From: Candidatus Peregrinibacteria bacterium GW2011_GWF2_39_17 | GTDB taxonomy: Bacteria; Patescibacteriota; Gracilibacteria; UBA1369; UBA12473 | Assembly: GCA_000993615.1 (NCBI GenBank) | Contig: LBWM01000001.1 | Location: 87,970-151,969, forward strand | Length of the DNA stretch: 64,000 bases | Direction of reading: 5' to 3' | Part shown: piece by piece, positions 24,950 through 33,905 of the stretch | How the letters are laid out: each line of letters starts with the position of its first letter | Numbering within the stretch: position 1 is the first letter of the stretch | Notes under the pieces: generated by a model | Database searches by the model: none | What the model saw: the letters and a program-made list of their open reading frames with translations, nothing else | What the model was told of the DNA's origin: nothing | Position numbers and translations under genes: made by a program

Positions 24950-25389
24950 TGGAACTTATTCGCTATAAAAAGGCTTATTTTGATTTTGAAATCCTGGAAA
25001 CCTACGAGGCTGGATTGGTTTTGCGCGGTTATGAAGTTAAGGCTATTCGCCATAAAAATATTAACTTAAAAGGAGGTTACATTCTTTTTAAGCATGGTGA
25101 AGCCTGGGTAGAAAATATTGACATTGGCGCTTATCAAGCTAAAAATCAGCCACCGGAAGACACTCATCATCCGCGTAAGCTTTTGTTGAAAAAAGCCGAA
25201 ATTGCTAAGTTGCTCGCGCATTCCGAAAGTCCGGGATTAACAGTTGTTCCTTTAAGAATTTTACTTAAAAATAATCGCATTAAGCTTGAAATTGGGCTCT
25301 GTCGTGGTAAGAAAAAATATGATAAAAGAGATACAATTAAAAAAAGAGATCTGGATCGCGAAATTAGAAAATCTGTAAAACTAAGATAA
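24949..25389 (+). CDS. smpB: SsrA-binding protein SmpB
   Basis: Partner of tmRNA in rescuing stalled ribosomes. RYKKAYFDFEILETYEAGLVLRG-type N-terminus, EVKAIRHKNINLKGGY, the HPRKLLL segment and the basic C-terminal tail (KKYDKRDTIKKRD) are all typical; 146 aa is normal. I searched the flanks for the tmRNA gene and did not see it. Confidence 0.95.
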   Translation: MELIRYKKAYFDFEILETYEAGLVLRGYEVKAIRHKNINLKGGYILFKHGEAWVENIDIGAYQAKNQPPEDTHHPRKLLLKKAEIAKLLAHSESPGLTVVPLRILLKNNRIKLEIGLCRGKKKYDKRDTIKKRDLDREIRKSVKLR

Positions 25390-25396
25390 AATAGTA

Positions 25397-25456
25397 GGTG
25401 CTAATCACCAACTCTAGGATGCCACATCACTTCTGAGCTCTCCTACGGCGGGTAGG
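25397..25456 (+). other. smpB-nadE intergenic hairpins
   Basis: Two short perfect hairpins: GGTG-CTAAT-CACC (25397-25409) and CCTAC-GGCGG-GTAGG (25442-25456). No U-run follows, so they are not standard terminators. They may be a leader element of nadE; no known riboswitch is recognised. Confidence 0.3.
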
Positions 25457-25483
25457 CAAAACCTTTCTAAAAAATCAAAAAAC

Positions 25484-26233
25484 ATGAACTGCAAAGCAGC
25501 TCACCAAAGAATCCTCAAAGGACTTCAAAATTATCTTAAAAAAAGTGGGCACAATAAGGTCGTACTTGGTTTAAGCGGAGGAGTTGACTCCGCCTTAACT
25601 TTTAAATTGGCCATTGATGCTCTTGGCAATCGGTCGGTTGCAGTTTTGATTATGCCGGAATTGGGGTTAACTGACGGAAAAAATATTGATCATGCCAAAA
25701 AATTAGCTTCGTTTTTTAGAGCTAAAACCTATTATGTGCCAATTAACAACTTAATTACTGATTTTGCTATTACAGCCTGGAAGCCAAATAAAATTGCGCA
25801 GATGAACACTAAAGCGCGTATTCGGTCTGTGCTTCTTTATAATTATGCTAACACGAATAACGCTTTAGTTTTAGGAACTTCCAATAAAAGCGAATTATTA
25901 TTAGGATATGGCACTAAATATGGTGATTTGGCCGCTGATCTTGAGGTGATAGGTAGTCTATATAAGACCGAGGTTTATGCTTTGGCTGAATTTTTAAATC
26001 TGCCGGAGGAAATTTTAAAAAAAGCTCCGACTGCGGAATTAACCGCCAATCAAACCGATGAAAAAGAATTAGGCGCAAGTTATACGATTTTAGATCAAAT
26101 TTTAACTGGGTTAGAATTAAAAAAATCCTTAACTAGCCTGGTCAAAGCTGGATTTTCCCTGGAATTAATAAAAATAATTCAAAAGCGCATTTTAGATAAT
26201 AGTCATAAAAATAAAATGCCGCCGGTGCTGTAA
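25484..26233 (+). CDS. nadE: NH3-dependent NAD synthetase
   Basis: Amidates deamido-NAD to NAD with ATP and ammonia. The PP-loop is SGGVDSA (31-37); NTKARIRSVLLYNYAN and GTSNKSELLLGYGTKYGD are the family's substrate and pyrophosphate segments. There is no N-terminal glutaminase domain, so free ammonia or a separate amidotransferase is needed. With nadM and nadK further along, the window covers the last steps of NAD(P) synthesis. Confidence 0.95.
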   Translation: MNCKAAHQRILKGLQNYLKKSGHNKVVLGLSGGVDSALTFKLAIDALGNRSVAVLIMPELGLTDGKNIDHAKKLASFFRAKTYYVPINNLITDFAITAWKPNKIAQMNTKARIRSVLLYNYANTNNALVLGTSNKSELLLGYGTKYGDLAADLEVIGSLYKTEVYALAEFLNLPEEILKKAPTAELTANQTDEKELGASYTILDQILTGLELKKSLTSLVKAGFSLELIKIIQKRILDNSHKNKMPPVL

Positions 26234-26248
26234 TTTTTTTTAATCTGC

Positions 26249-29200
26249 TTAAGCTATTTTTTCTCGTCTGCGGAAGATTAAAAATCCTAGCAGAATTAAA
26301 GTTATTCCTCCACCCCCAATCGCCAACCAAAAGCCGAGTGAATGCGGTTTATTAATAGCTTCGGAAACTCCAGTTAGCAGAACTTCAAAATTAATATTAA
26401 TTGCCGAGGTATAAAGATTGTCATTGGGGTTAACCGCGTAAATAAATAAATCGTGCAGCCCTTCTTCCAAGGTTTCAGGGGCATTAACAATAAATTCTCC
26501 AGAATCAGTATCAACCAATAAATTAGAGGTTAGACTTTTACTTTGCCAGGTTGTAACTACTTCATAACCTTTTTTGGCAATTCCATAGAGATAGGGCTTA
26601 TTATCGGCTAAGCGAATTAATTTTAAGCGATCCAAGTCGATTTCTACTTCATTTAATTGCTTAGGTTCAATTATTTCCGAAGCTAGGTCAGTATTAATTG
26701 TTATCTCGTAAGGGAGACTCTCTTCTTTAATATTTCCAAAACGATCCAAAGAGCGCACAATTACCAGGTATTCGCCATTGTCGAGATTAGGTTGCGCTAG
26801 AAATTTTCCAGTTTCATCCGTGGCGACATTTTTAGTTAAAATTTGTTCTTCTAATCCAAATAAATTAGCGAATAAGGCAGATAAAAAGCTCATTTCTTCG
26901 CCTTTGTCCTTGGGGATAATGATCATAATCACATTAGAATCTGGTTCCGAAACCCCTTTAAAAATTGGATTTTCATCTGCAAAAGTTGCCATTTCATTAT
27001 TTTCTATATTGGAAATTTTAGTTTGATAGAGTTCTTCTTGGGTTGTCGGGCTGGTGGGGCTGGTTTTATAGTCAAAAATTTCCGCCCCGTCCTTAATGCC
27101 ATCACCATCAGTATCAGGAGAAGTAGGATTACTTCCGTACCGCATTTCGTCTGCATCCGTAAGTCCATCGCTATCGCTATCCGTCATTTCAAAACTGAGG
27201 AGGATTGGCTTATCAATACCTTGAATTTTTTTGGGTTCATTATAAGCAATCTGTTTAAGTTCTGGATATTGTTCTTCCCATTCATCTGGAGCTCCATCCA
27301 AGTCGCCATCAATCGGAATGTTGTAAATATCTAAGGGATCGCTTCCGGAAGCTATTTCAACTGAATCTTTAAATCCATCCCCATCGGTATCCCAAAGGTT
27401 AAATTTAGTCCCATAATCAAGTTCGGCAGCATCGGGAAGTCCATCGCTGTCAGTATCATATTTATTGGGGTCGCTCCCAAATTGAAATTCTTCGCCGTCG
27501 GATATTTTATCATTATCAGAATCCCATTTTCTCAAATTAGTTCCCATTAAAAATTCTTGTTTGTTGGTTAAGCCGTCATCGTCATCGTCATCGTCAGGAT
27601 TAAAATTTTTATTATCTTCAGCGTAGGCTTCTTCATACCAATCAGGGATACCATCCCCATCTTCATCATCAGAGATCAGGCGATACATCGAATCTTCGAT
27701 GGCAGCTTGGCGAGTAGTTGGGGTTATTGGAATTTGTGGAGATAAAACTGGCGGAGTTAATTCAGGTGAGCTGCTAGTTGTTACATTATCGTCAGTCGGT
27801 TCTGATTCTGTTTCTGGTGAGGTTTCCGAATCAATTTCCGGATTAACAATATCTGTAGTTTCGGTAGTTTTTATGGGTTCAGGAGGTTGGGATTGAGTTT
27901 GTTCTTGGGGTTCAGAAGGTTCAGTTTGGGAAACGGAAATAGGGGGAGGAGTTGAAATGGATTCTTGTTCTGGTGGAAGAGTTTGCGGTTCACCAATTTC
28001 ATTTGGTTCATCTTCTCCGGATAAAGAAGAACCGCCCTCTTCGTCTTCAGTTTCTATTTCGCCACTTAAGGCATTAGAAGATGAAGTAGAGGTGGTTGAA
28101 CTTGAACTTGAACTTCCCGATCCGCCGCTTCCCCCGCCGGAAGTAGCAATCTCGGTACTTGCTCCACTGGTACGAATTGAAGCCGAAAGGGGGCCGCTTT
28201 CATTGCCAAAATCATCAATTGCCCACAAAGCTACACTATAGGTAGTGCCTGTACTAAGAGCGGCAAGAGAAGATGAGTTTGTATTCATCGCTAAAAGAGC
28301 AGCATTATTGTCTCCGTCATATTCTGTGGCATCATTAGTTCTATTTAAGACGGCACTATTAGAGGTGCCATACCAAATTTCGTAATGATTAAAATTGGTT
28401 TCACTGCTTACCGCAGTCCATTGGCAAAGAATCGTATTTGTCCCGGTTTCTAATACCAAATTACTCATATTAAGAGGAGAAACATTGTCCAAAGTGAATA
28501 GTTCGGAATTTGCGATATCCCCTATTTCAATTCCATCATATCCCGTCACTCGAACTTGTGCAGTCGCTAAATCACCGGCTGGTACATCGGTTTTAGATAG
28601 CCAGATAAGGGTGACGGTATTTTCTTCTCCACTTGTACTCACTCCTCCAATTGGATAAGTATTGTCATTTTCTATGGTTGGAGCTGTCCCGCTGCTAACG
28701 CTTATATCCGAAGCAGATTCACTCAATGTCGCCTTGGTCCAGCCTGAACCGGTATTGTATTCCACTAAACTTTGCACATTATTCAAATCTGTATCGCTGG
28801 CAGTATAACTAATCGTCACTCGGCCTGTGCCATTAGTGGCAGAGGCTGCGGTCACGGTATTTATGGTCGGGCCTGAATTGGTGATGGCCGAAATTGTGGG
28901 TAAGATTAGCTCGTTTCCGTAACTGTCTAACGCGTATATCGAAAAATAATACGTCAATCCGCTCGTGAGCCCCGTGATTGTGGTCACTGAAGTTGACATC
29001 GTTGTGAGTAGAGGATCGTCCCCATCATCCCACTCCGTCCCATTGCTTTGATTGAAATCGCTATTCGTTGAATACCATATTTCATAATGTCCAAAATGAG
29101 TCTCCGAAGCAACTGGAGTCCAGCTAAATGCAAGAGAAGTAGTAGCCCGAGTGGTTACACTAAAAGATGAAAGCCCACTTGGAACCACGTTATCGATTGT

Positions 29201-32200
29201 AAAGGCATCAGAGGTTCCTGCACTGCCCACTTCTATTCCATCCAATCCAATCACTCGAACTTGGGCATTATTGATATCCGTTGTCGGGGCATCCGTCATT
29301 GCATCCCACACCACGGTCACCGTATTGGCTCCAGCAGTCGTACTCACTGCGCCTATTTGATACGTATTGTCATTTTCGACTGTCGGTACACTGCCGCTAC
29401 TCACCGTGATATCAGATCCCGATTCACTTAACGTCGCCTTAGTCCACTCGCCTCCGATATTGTATTCCACACGGCTCTGCACCGAATGGTCATTGAAATC
29501 ATCCACAACATAAGTAATTCGGATATCCCCTGTCCCATCCGTTGAGATTTGCAAACCAGTCACCGCGGTCATCACTGGTGATCCATTTGATGCCGCCGTA
29601 AGGGTAAGACTCGTTTCATTTCCATAATTATCAATCCCAAATAGTTTCCAGTAATACGTAAGGCCTTCGGAAAGACCGGTCACTATGGTTTCATTGGTGG
29701 CCAAAGTCAATAGGTCCGGATCATTATCATTATCCCATTCCAAGGCTGTGCCGGTTCTAGCCGCAACATCATCGGAAACCGTGCCATACCACACTTCATA
29801 ATGATTAAAATTGGCTTCGCTTGTTGCCGCGGTCCATCCTAAAGTCATGGTCGATGACGTCGTGGAGCTCGATACCAATGAGGCCAATCCACTGGGCGCC
29901 ACATTGTCTACCGTAAAATCACTGGAACTTGTGGCTCCACCTATTTCAATTCCATCATGGCCTGTAACACGTATTTGAGCATTACTCACATTCGCAGTTG
30001 GTGTATCGGTTTGTGATAGCCAAACTACGGTCACTGTCACTGCCCCCGAACTCGTGCTCACGGCTCCCACTTGATAAGGATTATCGTTTTCTACAGTCGG
30101 CGTTGCCCCACTGCTCACCGCCACATCCGCAACCTCCTCACTTAACGTCGCTTTGGTCCATCCACTGCCCACGTTATATTCCACTAAACTTTGCACGGAA
30201 TTATCATCGCCATCATCCACAATATAACTGATCGTCACTCTTCCGGTGCCATTGGTTGCCAAGCTAGGGCTCACCGTAGAAATAGTCGGCAAACGATTCA
30301 ATGTTGATGATATCGCAGATAACGTCGCCTCATTCCCAAAATTATCCACGGCAAATATTTTGAAATAATAAGTCGCCTCTGCTGTTAAGGGGCTGATTGT
30401 AGTTGCCGCCGTAGCCATGGTGGTAAAGTCGGCATCATCGCTATTGTCCCACTCTAAAGCGCTTCCACTACGACTGTTTACATCATCCAATATAGTCCCA
30501 TACCAAATTTCATAATGATTAAAATTATCTTCAGAGCTCAACGCAGTCCACGATAAGTTGATCGAAGTAGAGGTCGCACTCACTTTGGCCAATGAGGCCA
30601 TTCCAATCGGGTCGAGGTCATCAATGGTAAGTGATGCAGATGTCTGAGTCGTGCCATCAACACTTCCATCATTTGGCGTTACCCGAATTTGAATATCGGA
30701 TTGCCTTGTATCATCCAATCCTCCCAGCCCACCATTATTACTCATACTTTTTGTATCCCAGACTACAGTCAAAGTAATTTCTCCACCATCTGTATCAATT
30801 GCATTTGCAGTTCCGATTTGATAAGTATTAGAATTTTCTAAATCTACGGTTCCACTACTAGAAGCAGCAGATACAAGATAAGGGTCTTTCCAGGTACTTC
30901 CTCCGTCATCGCTGTATTCCACTTTTAATTTCGTCGTATCGCTGTCTACATCACTTACGGTCGCAGTAAAAGTCAAATACCCACTCCCATCAGAAGCTAG
31001 ACTCGTTCCCTCCCCAGGAGGAACCACACTTGGAGCTGTATTATTGATGTACGTGAGCGCTAAATTCGAAAGATCTAGCGCATCGCCGGAACTCAACAAA
31101 AAGGAGGCGATCTTTAAAGCCCCAGTCCCCACATCCGTCACCAGCTGTGACAGATAGGCGTTAATTTCATCATCCGTATTCATCTCCGTTAATATCCCGG
31201 CCGTTGCACTCGTCCATAAATACGTCGCTGTATTGAAATAGTACCAGTTCGTTCCGTCCGGTGAGAGCTGATATTTTACGCTACCATTCGTGTTAGGACC
31301 TAATGTTTCGATAAAATTGTAAAGAGATAAATAATCTAATCCAACTGTATTCATCACCCTAACATCGAGTGTAGAACCAATGGTAGTTTCTGGCTCAACA
31401 GTCGCAGACATCGCCATCACATTATACGGCTCGTGGGCATAGTGAGCCTGTACCTCAGCTAAAGACATGCTTTTGTTGTAGACTCTCACTTCATCTAATT
31501 TACCATCAAATTCTTCTCCGGTAGATCTGCGACCAAGAATTAAATTACCGGTTGAAGAGGGAGACACATTTTGCTCATTGTAGGTACCGGCTAGCGCACC
31601 ATCAATATAAACCAAGAAAGAATTGGCTTCACTTTTGTCATGTGTAAGCACCATGTGATGCCACGCGGCGGCTGTATAACTACCAATAGAACCATTACTG
31701 CCAATTCCATCAATATTATAATGTAATGTAGCTGTACCTGATTGTTTCCCAAACAAAAACAAGCCACCGGAAGCTTCTCCAAAAAACCATCCCCAATCAT
31801 CAGCGGCTTCGTCAACCATAACCCAGGTTTCTAAAGTAAAATCATTACTAAATGTAGTATTAATGGGTAAACCGGTAGTCATTTCATGGGTACCGGCCCC
31901 ATTAAATTCGATCGCATTACCAGAAGCAAAATTACTATCTGCACCAAGCCACGCATTATCGAAAGCACCAGTATGGCCATTACCGGAAGAATCAGCGACG
32001 CTTGTGCCTGAACCTTCATCCATTTCCCATTGCGCAACCAAGCTACTATCCCCAGCATAATTATTAGTTTCAACATCATTAAAATCTGACGTAGTTGTCG
32101 CTCCGGGATTGCCATAATCCATATAAATTGTTTTTCCCGCGGTGAGTACGGACGGTATTCGCACCCAAATAGTCGCACTATCGTTCGCTGTATTATCATT

Positions 32201-33814
32201 TGTATAGGTCCAATCTTCGATCCAAAAACCTAGTGGCGTAGTGCCGTCACTATCGTAAAAACGAATATCAGAGCCGTCGGCCTTCGCTGTATCAAATGCC
32301 GCATCCAGGTCGCTACCACCGGAAAAATTAGCATTTATTAAAGCTAAAAAAAGATTGCCGTTTGTTAAATCTGCTCCGTACAGATTACTGATTATTATGG
32401 GTCGACGATTAGTCCAAACTTCGACATTTGTAGAAGCTACACCACCACTCACTGTAATATCAGCACCAGCTGTATAATCTTCGGCAGTGGAAAAATCATA
32501 ATTTGTTTGAGTTATACTAGCATCGGTTATTGTGAAAAATTGGATGCCCTCACTCCAATCACTGTCTCCAATTGCGTTCGTATATCGTACACAAGCGTAA
32601 TAAGTTGTTGATGCACTTAGAGTGCCCCCAATAGTAATAGATGTTTTATTGGTAGAATCATCAAGTGAACTCCAGGCCACACCACTATCTACACTACAAT
32701 CTGATCCGGTTTGCACCTTCCAATCACTGGATGAATGAGTGCCATAGTTAGTGCTTTCAGTATTGGATGGATAAGCGCTGGCACTTAGAGAGCCTCCTGT
32801 TAAAGCAAAAGAAAAAGAATTGGGCAGCGGAAAAGTAATTGTTGGTTGGGTTGGTACAGGATAAACAAGTAAATAGGTGGTTCCGTCAGATCCATCCGTT
32901 TGATTCCCAGCGGTTGTCCCCTTTAATCCTTTGGTTACGGTAATATTTCCCAAAGTAAAACCAGAAGCATCGCTGTAATACACGGCTATGCGTCCACCAC
33001 CACCACCACCACCAGTGCCAGTCCCCGCACTACCCCCATTAGCAGAAATGGTGCTTGAACCGGTTAAAACATTGGTTGTAATATAAATCGCTCCCCCTGA
33101 TCCACCGCCAGCAGTCGTAGAATTTCTACCGTTGGCAGAAATGGCACCATTAACCGTTAATGTCCCAGAAATATCCAGACGGACTTTTCCGCCGCCAGAG
33201 CCACTGTCACTGGTTCCACCGTATCCGCCGCCACCAGAACCTAATAAGACCGGCGCGGTATTTACATCATAAGTTGTGGCTTGAGGGTTGGCTGACATAC
33301 CTCCACGGCCACCGGCGCCACCATGAGCCGCACCACCACTGCTGTATTTACCATAACCGCTGGTAGTTTGTGCACAGATCCCGGTGCTAGTGTTTGGCCC
33401 ATAGCCATTTTCATTTTGTGGTCCACCGGGACAACCCTGATAATCTGCATTAATGGCCCCTCCACTATTGATGGTAAGAGTTGCGGCCGTAATCGTCACT
33501 CCATCCGTATCTTCATCTATGTGTGTTAAGATAACTCCAGTTGAAATAGTCAACGAATTCACGGTCAAGGGATTATCCAAGGCACAATACCCATCACCAC
33601 CGGTATCCGTCATGGTCACATCATCGGCGCTGGTATAACTGGCTTCCGTAATAGCCGTTGGCGTGCCAAAAGTCCCGGAACATTCAATGGTTAAGCTGGC
33701 AGCTTGAACTTCTTGAGGTTTAATTTTAGTTAGCAGGCCGGGTTGAACTAAAAAAAAGAAAAAATTAATTAAAATAAATAAAATAATTTTTTTCTTAGGA
33801 AGGAAAAGGCGCAT
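26249..33814 (-). CDS. giant multidomain surface protein, 2521 aa
   Basis: An exported giant with a signal sequence (residues 8-38) and a C-terminal TM anchor (FWLAIGGGGITLILLGFLIF) plus basic tail. In order: a Gly-rich beta-helix-like region (about 40-320), an FN3-like domain, a DUF2341 domain (about 460-580), a LamG/concanavalin-like domain (about 590-790; WHHMVLTHD, DEVRVYNKSMS), about four units of about 237 residues pairing an Ig-like with an FN3 domain, a Ser/Pro/Glu linker, thrombospondin-type-3 calcium repeats and a last Ig-like domain. Likely cell-surface adhesin or attachment protein; LamG and DUF2341 suggest glycan binding. Paralogue of the gene directly upstream. It converges on nadE with a 15-bp gap. 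Confidence 0.87.
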   Translation of the reverse strand: MRLFLPKKKIILFILINFFFFLVQPGLLTKIKPQEVQAASLTIECSGTFGTPTAITEASYTSADDVTMTDTGGDGYCALDNPLTVNSLTISTGVILTHIDEDTDGVTITAATLTINSGGAINADYQGCPGGPQNENGYGPNTSTGICAQTTSGYGKYSSGGAAHGGAGGRGGMSANPQATTYDVNTAPVLLGSGGGGYGGTSDSGSGGGKVRLDISGTLTVNGAISANGRNSTTAGGGSGGAIYITTNVLTGSSTISANGGSAGTGTGGGGGGGRIAVYYSDASGFTLGNITVTKGLKGTTAGNQTDGSDGTTYLLVYPVPTQPTITFPLPNSFSFALTGGSLSASAYPSNTESTNYGTHSSSDWKVQTGSDCSVDSGVAWSSLDDSTNKTSITIGGTLSASTTYYACVRYTNAIGDSDWSEGIQFFTITDASITQTNYDFSTAEDYTAGADITVSGGVASTNVEVWTNRRPIIISNLYGADLTNGNLFLALINANFSGGSDLDAAFDTAKADGSDIRFYDSDGTTPLGFWIEDWTYTNDNTANDSATIWVRIPSVLTAGKTIYMDYGNPGATTTSDFNDVETNNYAGDSSLVAQWEMDEGSGTSVADSSGNGHTGAFDNAWLGADSNFASGNAIEFNGAGTHEMTTGLPINTTFSNDFTLETWVMVDEAADDWGWFFGEASGGLFLFGKQSGTATLHYNIDGIGSNGSIGSYTAAAWHHMVLTHDKSEANSFLVYIDGALAGTYNEQNVSPSSTGNLILGRRSTGEEFDGKLDEVRVYNKSMSLAEVQAHYAHEPYNVMAMSATVEPETTIGSTLDVRVMNTVGLDYLSLYNFIETLGPNTNGSVKYQLSPDGTNWYYFNTATYLWTSATAGILTEMNTDDEINAYLSQLVTDVGTGALKIASFLLSSGDALDLSNLALTYINNTAPSVVPPGEGTSLASDGSGYLTFTATVSDVDSDTTKLKVEYSDDGGSTWKDPYLVSAASSSGTVDLENSNTYQIGTANAIDTDGGEITLTVVWDTKSMSNNGGLGGLDDTRQSDIQIRVTPNDGSVDGTTQTSASLTIDDLDPIGMASLAKVSATSTSINLSWTALSSEDNFNHYEIWYGTILDDVNSRSGSALEWDNSDDADFTTMATAATTISPLTAEATYYFKIFAVDNFGNEATLSAISSTLNRLPTISTVSPSLATNGTGRVTISYIVDDGDDNSVQSLVEYNVGSGWTKATLSEEVADVAVSSGATPTVENDNPYQVGAVSTSSGAVTVTVVWLSQTDTPTANVSNAQIRVTGHDGIEIGGATSSSDFTVDNVAPSGLASLVSSSTTSSTMTLGWTAATSEANFNHYEVWYGTVSDDVAARTGTALEWDNDNDPDLLTLATNETIVTGLSEGLTYYWKLFGIDNYGNETSLTLTAASNGSPVMTAVTGLQISTDGTGDIRITYVVDDFNDHSVQSRVEYNIGGEWTKATLSESGSDITVSSGSVPTVENDNTYQIGAVSTTAGANTVTVVWDAMTDAPTTDINNAQVRVIGLDGIEVGSAGTSDAFTIDNVVPSGLSSFSVTTRATTSLAFSWTPVASETHFGHYEIWYSTNSDFNQSNGTEWDDGDDPLLTTMSTSVTTITGLTSGLTYYFSIYALDSYGNELILPTISAITNSGPTINTVTAASATNGTGRVTISYTASDTDLNNVQSLVEYNTGSGWTKATLSESASDISVSSGTAPTIENDNTYPIGGVSTSGEENTVTLIWLSKTDVPAGDLATAQVRVTGYDGIEIGDIANSELFTLDNVSPLNMSNLVLETGTNTILCQWTAVSSETNFNHYEIWYGTSNSAVLNRTNDATEYDGDNNAALLAMNTNSSSLAALSTGTTYSVALWAIDDFGNESGPLSASIRTSGASTEIATSGGGSGGSGSSSSSSTTSTSSSNALSGEIETEDEEGGSSLSGEDEPNEIGEPQTLPPEQESISTPPPISVSQTEPSEPQEQTQSQPPEPIKTTETTDIVNPEIDSETSPETESEPTDDNVTTSSSPELTPPVLSPQIPITPTTRQAAIEDSMYRLISDDEDGDGIPDWYEEAYAEDNKNFNPDDDDDDDGLTNKQEFLMGTNLRKWDSDNDKISDGEEFQFGSDPNKYDTDSDGLPDAAELDYGTKFNLWDTDGDGFKDSVEIASGSDPLDIYNIPIDGDLDGAPDEWEEQYPELKQIAYNEPKKIQGIDKPILLSFEMTDSDSDGLTDADEMRYGSNPTSPDTDGDGIKDGAEIFDYKTSPTSPTTQEELYQTKISNIENNEMATFADENPIFKGVSEPDSNVIMIIIPKDKGEEMSFLSALFANLFGLEEQILTKNVATDETGKFLAQPNLDNGEYLVIVRSLDRFGNIKEESLPYEITINTDLASEIIEPKQLNEVEIDLDRLKLIRLADNKPYLYGIAKKGYEVVTTWQSKSLTSNLLVDTDSGEFIVNAPETLEEGLHDLFIYAVNPNDNLYTSAININFEVLLTGVSEAINKPHSLGFWLAIGGGGITLILLGFLIFRRREKIA
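27080..27670 (-). repeat. thrombospondin type 3 calcium-binding repeats (first giant)
   Basis: Tandem copies of the D-x-D-x-DG-L/I-x-D/N motif (DEDGDGIPDWYEEAY, DSDNDKISDGEEF, DTDSDGLPDAAEL, DTDGDGFKDSVEI), about 20-25 residues each, interrupted by a non-repeat insert. Such repeats bind calcium and stiffen stalks. Confidence 0.85.
28150..30610 (-). repeat. four tandem Ig-like/FN3 units of about 710 bp
   Basis: Each unit carries an FN3-like part with NFNHYEIWYGT or a close variant, then a Ca-dependent-looking Ig part with WTKATLSE, ENDNTYQIG and VRVTGxDGIE. FN3 starts recur near 30605, 29895, 29180 and 28475. Units are alike but not identical at DNA level. Confidence 0.75.
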
Positions 33815-33905
33815 AAATATTTAATAAATCAAAACACCGTAATCTTACCATTGCTTCCTTTAAAAACTCAAAGGAAAAAAATTGGGTTAAGGCGGAAAAT
33901 AGGAG

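Noticed and set aside
24949-25483. tmRNA gene beside smpB
   Set aside because: No alanyl-tRNA-like ends and no tag reading frame could be found.
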